A stretch of DNA of 64,000 nt from Vicia villosa (Eukaryota; Streptophyta; Magnoliopsida; Fabales; Fabaceae). Positions 56,398 through 64,000 of the stretch are shown piece by piece. The stretch's first letter is position 1; the number at the start of each line of letters is the position of its first letter. Location of the stretch: assembly GCF_029867415.1 (NCBI RefSeq), contig NC_081185.1:86277452-86341451 (forward strand). Direction: 5' to 3'. The notes below the pieces were generated by a model. The model saw only the letters and a list, made by a program, of their open reading frames with translations, was not told the origin of the DNA and did no database searches. The translations under genes were made by a program, and so were the position numbers.

Positions 56398-59300
56398 ATG
56401 CCAAGAGGTAAAATGAAGTTTGACGAGGATCTTGGTCCTGACCGTGAAGATGATTTTCAAACAGATGATGAAGAAAATCAAGCAGAAAGGGTTTTTGATA
56501 ATTTGGATGATGATGATACCGAATCAGATATTAACAATAATTCACCTCCTTCAAGAAATTTGTCCAATGAGGTTGACTTCAATACCTCATGGCCTCAAAC
56601 CTATAGGTACAACATAATATACATATAGATACATGCTTTCTTAATTATTATATTCTTAATTGTTATATTCTCTATTTTCTCAGAGTTTTTGACCTTATTC
56701 ATTCAACAAAAAAATATTCATATACATGTTTTCTTTATTGTTCAATTCGCATAGTATGATTTCTTAAAGTTTTGACGTTTGTCATTCGATGGAAAAAAAT
56801 GATAATTACTCCAATTGATTTTCATATGTGGATGTTGCATTACAATAAAATGTTCCCATGCATGCATGATCAATAATAACTATAATTACTAGAATGGTGA
56901 GTTTAGGATTGTTGCACCTTGAATTTGGGAAGCTTAAATTGTGTAGCTTCTTAGTTGGTTTGATTTTGGTGTTTTTGAAAGGTGCGCTTAATCTGTTTGT
57001 TGAAATGTGTAGGACATCTATGGACATGTTAACAAGTGTAAGTAAGACACCACCTGGGATTAATTTCTTCAAGATAATTAGTTCAGCAGGGAAGATTATT
57101 GTCCCTAAGGAATGCGTCCAAGATGAATTTACCAATTCTTTGACTTTACCGCTTGTTTCTGACGAAAAAACTTCAATCGGAAAAGAGGAACCTACATCGA
57201 AACCTCAAGTTCAATCACATGTCAGCTGTCCGAAAATTTCTGTCACTGAGTTTTCGCCACCAGAGAGGGAAAGTTCCTTTGCACAATCAGTGATTAATGG
57301 TATGTATGATTATCACCTTGGTTTGTTCTAGAATTTTTCAGTTGCGTATAATAATGTAAAATTTGTTTTGAATGAAGGGACCAATATATTATGTGGGATC
57401 GGGCTTATGACCATTCCGTATGCTGTAAAAGAAGGAGGGTGGTTGAGCCTTGCAATACTGCTACTGTTTGCTCTCGCTTGTTGCTATACTGGTATTTTAT
57501 TGATGAGATGTTTACAAAGCCGTCCTCAACTCAACACCTATCCAGATATTGGCCAGGCTGCTTTTGGAATTGCTGGTCGCTTGGGGATTGCGGTGAGTAC
57601 AATAAGACTTACAAGTGTGTTTTCGCGTGTTTGTCAATATCAACTGAAATCTAACAACTGGGTTTTGTCCAAATGCAGATCATTTTATACATGGAACTAT
57701 TTGTAAGTTCAAGAGTTTGATCTGTGACCAATTCTTTTTATCTGTTCTTTTCAAAATTTTCTCTCGTATGAGCTGAAAGGTGCATAGTTTTTATTTGTAG
57801 GGTTCTTGTGTTGAGTATATAACTCTTGTCAGTGATAACCTCTCATCACTTTTCCCCAACACTGGCATGAACTTAGCCGGTACAGAGCTAAGTACAAATC
57901 AAGTTTTTTCCATCACTGCAGCTCTTCTAGTTTTACCGACAGTTTGGTTGCGAGATTTAAGCCTGCTTTCATATATTTCAGGTTAGATTCTTACAGTGTT
58001 GTCAAACAATGGCTATATAACATAGTGGAATTTGAAGAAAAATCACTATTTTCTGTGATCTGTGATTTCTAACACTGATATCTTGGTCATATCATATGTT
58101 CTTTAATTCTTTTACAATTTCTCTTTTTGAAATGTAGCTCTTGATGACTGTTTCACCTTTGTATTCAGTTGGAGGAATATTTGCAACAACACTTGTAGCA
58201 CTTTGCTTGTTTTGGGCTGGTGCAGTAAACCAAATTGGATTTATCAATCCGAGAACGAAAATTTTAGACATTGAAAACATATCTGTATCAATTGGTCTCT
58301 TTGGTTTCGGATTCGCTGGCCATGCTGTTTTTCCAAATGTCTACTCTTCCATGAAGGATCAATCCAAATTCCCATTAGTTCTATATATCAGGTTAGCATA
58401 AAATCCTTTGTTGAATTTTGAGACTTTTCACCTGTTTTATTCTCATTTTAGAGAGTAAAATAACTCAAGATCATTGTTCATTCATTTTATTTTCTTGTGC
58501 AGTTTTGTTTTCTGTCTTGTTATGTACGTTAGTGTAGGAGTAGTCGGATATTTACTGTTTGGTGACAAAGTTGAATCTCAGTTTACCTTAAACATGCCAA
58601 AAGAGTTATATGCATCAAAGATAGCAATCTGGACAACGGTAAGAATGCGAAACTAATCTCTTTCTTTTTAACTTATGTTTTATTAAGTTTATCACACATT
58701 TAAACAAATTTCTGTGTTTTATATAGGTTGTGACTCCTCTAGCAAAATACGCCTTAACGTTATTGCCTATTGTATCAAGCATAGAGGAACTTGTTCCTTC
58801 TCCTAGGCTAAGATGTTATGCAATGTCTATTGTAATCAGAACAGCTTTAGTTCTTGCAAGTTTAGCTGTGGCTCTCTCTTTTCCATATTTTGGTAAGTAT
58901 TTTCCATACTATTCTCAACATCATGCACATCATAGTTCTATATTGCAGTCTAGAACTACAATATAAAGGTTTAAGAGGTCTTCGCAACGGAAAAACAATG
59001 ACGATTTTGGCTGCATTTGCTTAAGATTTACAGCATAATTGCAACTGCAATTTAGAACTATGATGCATATTGCTTTGTTTACACACAGCCATGGTTTTAG
59101 GAACGGCCATGACCGTGATTGTAGCCACGAAAAAACATTTAACTTCATGACAGAGCATGGACTTATGGTGTTTAACATTCTTTCAAATTTATTGCAGGTT
59201 CTGTGATGGCACTAATTGGTTCTATGTTGTCAATGATAGTTGTAAGTTCTCTATTCAAGTTTACTCTTCTTACTATGTAAATACGTCATGGAAGCAGATA

Positions 59301-59597
59301 TTTACTTACATAATCTTCATGTTTTATCACAGGCACTTATTTATCCTTGTGCATGTTATCTCAAGCTACACAGTGGCAGATTATCATATATGCAGGTATT
59401 GCAATCAAGACTTCTTTGTAATCATTCTATGCTTTTATGAGCAAATATCCAAATTAGATATAACAAGTTGCATGTTTAATATATTTTTTTATTATTTTCA
59501 GATAACAAATTGCATTTTGGTTATTATTGTGGGGGTGATAAGCGGTATCATAGGAACATACTCAGCTACTACAAGAATAGCTGGCAAGGGAGACTAA
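56398..59597 (+). CDS. AVT1: AVT1-type vacuolar amino acid transporter, 11 exons, 547 residues
   Basis: A member of the amino acid/auxin permease family; AVT1 proteins move neutral amino acids across the vacuolar membrane with a proton gradient. Exons: 56398-56606, 57013-57299, 57378-57592, 57679-57702, 57801-57981, 58169-58391, 58503-58638, 58727-58892, 59198-59241, 59333-59395, 59502-59597. All introns are GT-AG and the total is 1,644 coding bases without a stop. The first about 165 residues are acidic and hydrophilic (EDDFQTDDEENQAERVFDN). Membrane segments start with the family motif GIGLMTIPYAVKEGGW, followed by about ten more. Later landmarks are FGFGFAGHAVFPNVYSSM and YLLFGD. Length and N-terminus resemble Arabidopsis AVT1C, but the subtype is from memory. 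The start is the ATG at 56398. Exon 4 is only 24 bases. It is the only intact host gene seen here. Confidence 0.93.
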
Positions 59598-60120
59598 TAG
59601 AGAGAATTTTATTTAAACTCACTTCTTTTCTTGGCTTGTGTCGGATATTTAAGACATTTTCAGGTACATAAGTCAAAAAAAGTTGTTGTATCTTTAGTTG
59701 TATTTCTTGTAGGTGCCTTAAACAAACCATAGTTGATATCTAGCTCTTTAGTACCGACATCTCTAAAAAATGATGTTTTCGTGTCAATGTCGGATACCAA
59801 TACGACACTGACGTTTGTAGTTAATTTCAATTTATTTATTATTTTAAATTATTATTGATGTAGACGTGTCAGTATCGGTGACGTATCCGGTGTCCGTGAT
59901 ATCTATTCATAAGAAAAGGATTATAGATACATTTTAGTGAATGCTTAGAATAAGTATGTGTCTTTGATTTGTAATATTATAAATTTTGATTAAAATGAAT
60001 TTTAGCAAAGCCTTACATACCTTTAAAATGGTTTTTTATTCATCCATTATGTTTTGTCTTGTTCTCTATTTTTAAATTTTGATGTATGTACTTGCTAGAA
60101 ATTACACCTGCATAGCACCC
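59598..60120. other. 3' flank of AVT1 with a MITE-like foldback
   Basis: No AATAAA signal is obvious after the stop. From about 59,745 to 59,915 there is an imperfect inverted repeat: TCGGATACCAATACGACACT near the left and, reversed, CCGGATACGTCACCGATACT near the right, separated by an AT-rich centre. Such CGACACTGAC-type foldbacks are common small transposons in legumes. The rest shows nothing recognisable. Confidence 0.5.
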
Positions 60121-60655
60121 TATGTTAGTAGGGGTGGTCAGAGACTTTAAGGATTTTTGGTGGTTTTGGGCAAGCTTATGATGGCGAGAGAGCCTATTTT
60201 AAAGGTGTGTTTGGTGTGGAGAGAGCAAGTTCACGTGAAATGAAAAATTCTATATTTTTTAGGTGTTTTATCGTGTATCCAAAATATCTCTCTCAACCCA
60301 AAAGTTGACGTATTTATAGAGATCTATTGGCCAGGTTTTTAAGGCTTCTTAGAAATTGCAACAGCCCACCTAGTAAAGGTAGTGACCGTTGAATATCTAT
60401 TTCTTAGGTAGACATGAGTTATTCCCTTGACTCCTTTTATGCATTATCTCTAACCAAGACTTGTCATTTCCCATGTTTCCTTATACTGGGCGAGCGAGAG
60501 TGTCAAAGGGCAATGTCATACCCCTCACGTGCGATAGGATTCCAGCGTCCTTTTCGATGATATGGTCTCCTCGCCCCTTGGGGGCCCTTCGCAAATATAG
60601 CACTACACATTCCCTCAAGCACAAGGATTTTATTAAAGGGCGAAATGCTTAATTA
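60121..60655. other. Non-coding sequence, possibly part of a transposon
   Basis: The base composition is less AT-rich than the surroundings. The frame 60,461-60,652 has no recognisable protein. Together with the following minisatellite it may be one transposon or LTR fragment, but no ends were found. Confidence 0.3.
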
Positions 60656-61343
60656 ATCTATGCATCGGGGGAGCCTTTCTGGTGAGACTCTATGTCCCTC
60701 AGTGGAGGCGTTTATAGGCGAGTCTCTCGATAAAGACTTTGGTCGAATCCCTCAAGCGATATTCTACGCGGAGTCTCTCGGGGGCAGACTTCCGTCAAGT
60801 CCCTTAAGTGAGACTTTAGGATGACTCTTCCTAATACCCTAAGTCCTTCATGTAGTGTTTTAAGTTAAGCTTGTCTGATGAGATCCTAAGTCCCTAAGGC
60901 AAGGCGTTGAGACGAGCCTGTCTGATGAGACTCTAAGTCCCCTAGGAAAGAATTTTAGATGTGAGTCTCGTAGGCAAGGCTTCTGTCGAATCCCTTAGGC
61001 GAGACTCTAGCATGAACCTTTCTAGTGAGACCCTAAGTCCTTTAGACAGGGTTTTAAGTTAAGCTAGTCTGACGAGACCCTAAGTCGCTTAGGCGAGACG
61101 TTGAGAGGATTCTGTCTGATGAGATTTTAAGTCCCTCAGGCAAGACATTTAAAGGCGATTCTCTCGAGAAAGACTTTGTTTGAATACCTCAGGCGAGACC
61201 CTAGGCTGAGTCTCTCGGGGAAGACTTTCGTCGAGTCCCTGAAGCGAGACTTTAGGCTAAACCTTTTTGGTAAGACCATAAGTCCCCTTGGCGGAGTTTT
61301 CGAGTCCCTGAAGCGAGACTTTAGGCTAAACCTTTTTGGTAAG
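60656..61343. repeat. Degenerate minisatellite with GAGTC/GTCCCTNAGGCGAGAC motifs
   Basis: About a dozen irregular units of 45-60 bases contain GTCCCT(C/T)AGGCGAGAC and TCTGATGAGA(C/T) motifs. The last unit is exactly doubled: a 43-base block starting CGAGTCCCTGAAGCGAGACT occurs at about 61,233-61,275 and 61,300-61,342. It is GC-richer than its neighbourhood. Confidence 0.75.
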
Positions 61344-61568
61344 CATATATTAACGAGAAAAAAAGATGGTACACTGACAATATAAATTATTTTTACATTG
61401 TTAACTAATGACAATTGTGCATCATATTAAGTTAAATTATAGATTTTAAATTACTTATATAATTTGATATTTTAAAATATTTAATTAAATATTTATATAA
61501 TACTTCTTTACAATGCACTACCATTAAACTTAATAATGTTACTAGCTTAATTATATTTTTGGGGACAT

Positions 61569-61680
61569 TTGTGTAGTATTTCTATGATATGCAATATAGA
61601 AATTTGGAAGATCTTAAATCTCAATTGTGTAGTATTTCTATGATATACAATATAGAAATTTGGAAGATCTTAAATCTCAA
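61569..61680. repeat. 56-base tandem duplication
   Basis: Two adjacent copies (61569-61624, 61625-61680) starting TTGTGTAGTATTTCTATGAT differ at one position. The near identity points to a recent duplication. Confidence 0.93.
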
Positions 61681-62640
61681 ATTTCCATGTTTTAGTACTT
61701 TAATTTTTTTTGTCGGTGTAATGTTATAATACTAAATTATACTAGATTATTTTTGTACCAAAAGAAAATATTACATCATATTTTTATCAATTTGAGTCGC
61801 ACAAACATAATCTTTCTACCATTTCTTAAATGAGAAAAGAAACAATGATGACAATGCAATGTTTCAATGAGCAAGATGAAAATTAGAACATACTTCCAAA
61901 TGGACTAGTCAGTGTACCCAACTCTGATGTTGTATCCTTAACCAATGAAACACAACACGTGCTGAACCAATCGACAGTTATTGTAGGGGACACGTGATCA
62001 TCTAGCCTTGTTCAATGTATAGCTAGTAATAGTAAGCAATTTATATCCTCAAATTTTTATAGGTTTTTATCAACAATTTTCTCATATTCCACAATTTGAA
62101 ACACTTTATCTTTTATTTTTTTTTTTAAATATTTAAATTTTCAGTGGCATTCCTTTAACACTCTTTAAGAAAAATGATGATAGTTCAAAGAAAACTTTAA
62201 TTTAAAGTTAGAGCATATTTTTGAAATGTTTGAATTTTAGAATTAATGTAAGTATTCTATTAAATTAAATCATAAATAAATAAAATTAAATATAAATATA
62301 AATTAAATCACAAAGGACAAAATATCATTATAAGTTAATATTTAAATTAAATATAAATAAAATTATAAAAGAGAGAAATTAATTACTTATTCATCAATGT
62401 TAAACCATAGCAATTTTATGAATTGAATTGACTTGAGGCGAATTAAAATTGAATAGATAACACAAATATATAATAGTGATATATCTGCAAAGGATTTAGG
62501 AAGGGCGAGAGGACTTTCTCGCCAATAAAAGACTAATATTCTTACATCATCCCGATAATTGGGGGCAACTTCACTCTAAACGTTCCCCAGGTCACTAAGG
62601 CAATATTGCTGCAAACTTACCACCAAACCATGCATGTTTA
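61681..62640. other. Non-coding DNA with two G-box-type motifs
   Basis: Around 61,900-62,000 there are ACACGTG in AACACGTGCTG and GACACGTGATC, together with two CCAAT sequences. This resembles a promoter, but no gene is visible downstream on either strand within the window. The remainder is AT-rich and unremarkable. Confidence 0.3.
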
Positions 62641-64000
62641 GTTGTTTATAATTGCAAAGGAGTTCTACATATTAATAAGTTTAAGGAATACTTTTTATAA
62701 AAAAGCTGCACATATAAAATGAATAATTTTAAAAAAGCTGTACATATTTAAATTATTCAACTTTAAATGTTTTTTTTTTAAAAAGCTGTACATATTTATT
62801 AAAAAAATGTTTATTAAAATAATTAAAAACATTAATTATTAAACTTTATAAAAATTAAAAACGTTAATTATTAAACTTTATTTAAAATTATTTTAAATAC
62901 TGTGAGTGATTATATATAAACGTTTTCTTAATAATTTTATTTAAATGATTTATTTAATAATTTTTTTAATTAACGTTTTTGAGCGCAATAATTAATAATT
63001 AAAAAAATACTTTTATATAATTATAACGTTAATTAAAAATACATTTATATAATTATAACGTTAATTAAAAATACATTTATATAATTATAAAAAAACATTT
63101 ATATAATTAAAACATTAATTAAAAACGTTAATTAAAAACATTTATTGAAATTATTAATACATTTATATTATTCTTAAATAATACATTTATATAATTATAA
63201 AAAAACTGAACAAAACATTTAAATAAAATTATTAAAAACATTTATATAAATTAAAAAAACTGTAATAATATAAATATAAAATACATTTATATAATTATAC
63301 AATCATAAAATATTTAAAAATACATTTAAAATACATTTATATAATTATAAAAAAAAACGTTAATTAAAATACATTTAAATATTTTATAAAAAAACCGTTA
63401 ATTAAAATACATTTAAATATTTTATAAATATATAATTATTAAATAATACATTTATATAATTATTTAAATATTTTATATGTACAGCTTTTTTAAATATAAT
63501 TATATAAAAAAACGTTAATTAAAATACATTTAAATATTTCATAATTATATAATTATTAAAAATAATCTTGGAATACAACTAAAATATTATTACAGTTTTT
63601 TTAATTTATATATTATTGAAAAAGTTAATTAAAAAACTAAATAAAAACGTTAATTAAAAAAATTTATTAAAAACTAAAAAGTATTATAAAAATTGAATTT
63701 ATAAAAGAATTATCAATTTATAAAAATTAGTATATTTAATTAGTATATGAACTGAATGTTAACATACTGAACTAGTACAAAAGAATTAGTATACTGAATG
63801 TTAAAATTTTTAAAAACGTTAATATATATTGAATTAGGATATATATACTGAATGTTAAAAATTTTAAAAACGTTAATATATATTGAATTAGGATATATAT
63901 ACTGAATGTTAAGCTTGCAGCAATTATAATCTATACTGAATGTTATAATCTATACTGAATGTTAAGCTTGCAGCAATTATATAGAACTACTTGGCAATTA
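62641..64000. repeat. Very AT-rich region with dense short repeats
   Basis: Repeated words include AACGTTAATTAAAA, ATACATTTATATAATTAT and AAAGCTGTACATAT. At about 63,791-63,900 a 54-56-base unit starting ACTGAATGTTAAAA is present twice, followed by the word TAAGCTTGCAGCAATTATA twice (63,911 and 63,963). No coding sequence is seen. Confidence 0.75.

Noticed and set aside
58141..58168. An earlier acceptor for AVT1 exon 6, at about 58,138
   Set aside because: It gives a frame that leaves the family sequence; the TATTCAG acceptor before 58,169 restores the SVGGIFATT membrane segment.

Overview
This window is legume nuclear DNA. The combination of very large Tat/Ogre-type Ty3/gypsy LTR retrotransposons, their tRNA-Arg-type primer-binding sites, a SINE, MITE-like foldbacks and one intron-rich plant transporter gene points to a Fabeae-type legume (pea, vetch, lathyrus or lentil relatives). 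The species cannot be fixed from the sequence alone.

Layout. Positions 1-52,337 are nested and broken Ogre-like elements, named here E, A, B, D, C and F. E (minus, 1-3,663) is the 5' part of a 3' LTR plus a 3' UTR, cut by the 5' LTR of A. A (plus, 3,664-about 19,550) has a 6.2 kb 5' LTR, a primer-binding site, a 100-N assembly gap that replaces almost all coding sequence, the last residues of integrase, a long repeat-rich 3' UTR and a divergent 3' LTR. B (minus, 19,551-38,236) is nearly complete: full 5' LTR (33,574-38,236), PBS, the Ogre-specific extra ORF1, gag-pro, a 258-base intron that joins gag-pro to pol in frame, pol with all catalytic residues, 3' UTR, polypurine tract and a 3' LTR cut to 2.3 kb. 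D (minus, 38,237-41,624) is an LTR into which B inserted. D itself sits in the 3' LTR of C (minus, 41,625-about 49,726), an old element with many stops and frameshifts. F (plus, 49,735-52,337) is a second decayed gag-pro lying head-to-head with that of C, so the two form a large inverted repeat.

Positions 52,338-56,300 hold what looks like the 5' part of an unidentified host gene (minus), a 1.04 kb foldback element with G-quadruplex-type runs, and a 149-base SINE with an 11-base target duplication. The only intact host gene is an 11-exon AVT1-type vacuolar amino acid transporter (plus, 56,398-59,597; 547 residues). Beyond it lie a MITE-like foldback, a degenerate minisatellite and about 2.6 kb of very AT-rich repeated DNA.

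Most notable observations: (1) right after the pol stop, A, B and C (and a remnant in E) carry a row of hairpins whose stem sequences differ between units and elements but stay complementary, several around a CCCGAAAGGG-type inner hairpin. (2) The 3' UTR of A is a long series of hairpins with near-constant flanks and compensatory stem changes, including within a 76-77-base tandem array. (3) The C/F inverted repeat could produce long double-stranded RNA against Ogre gag-pro. (4) tRNA-like sequences with A and B boxes lie in sense orientation inside two LTRs.
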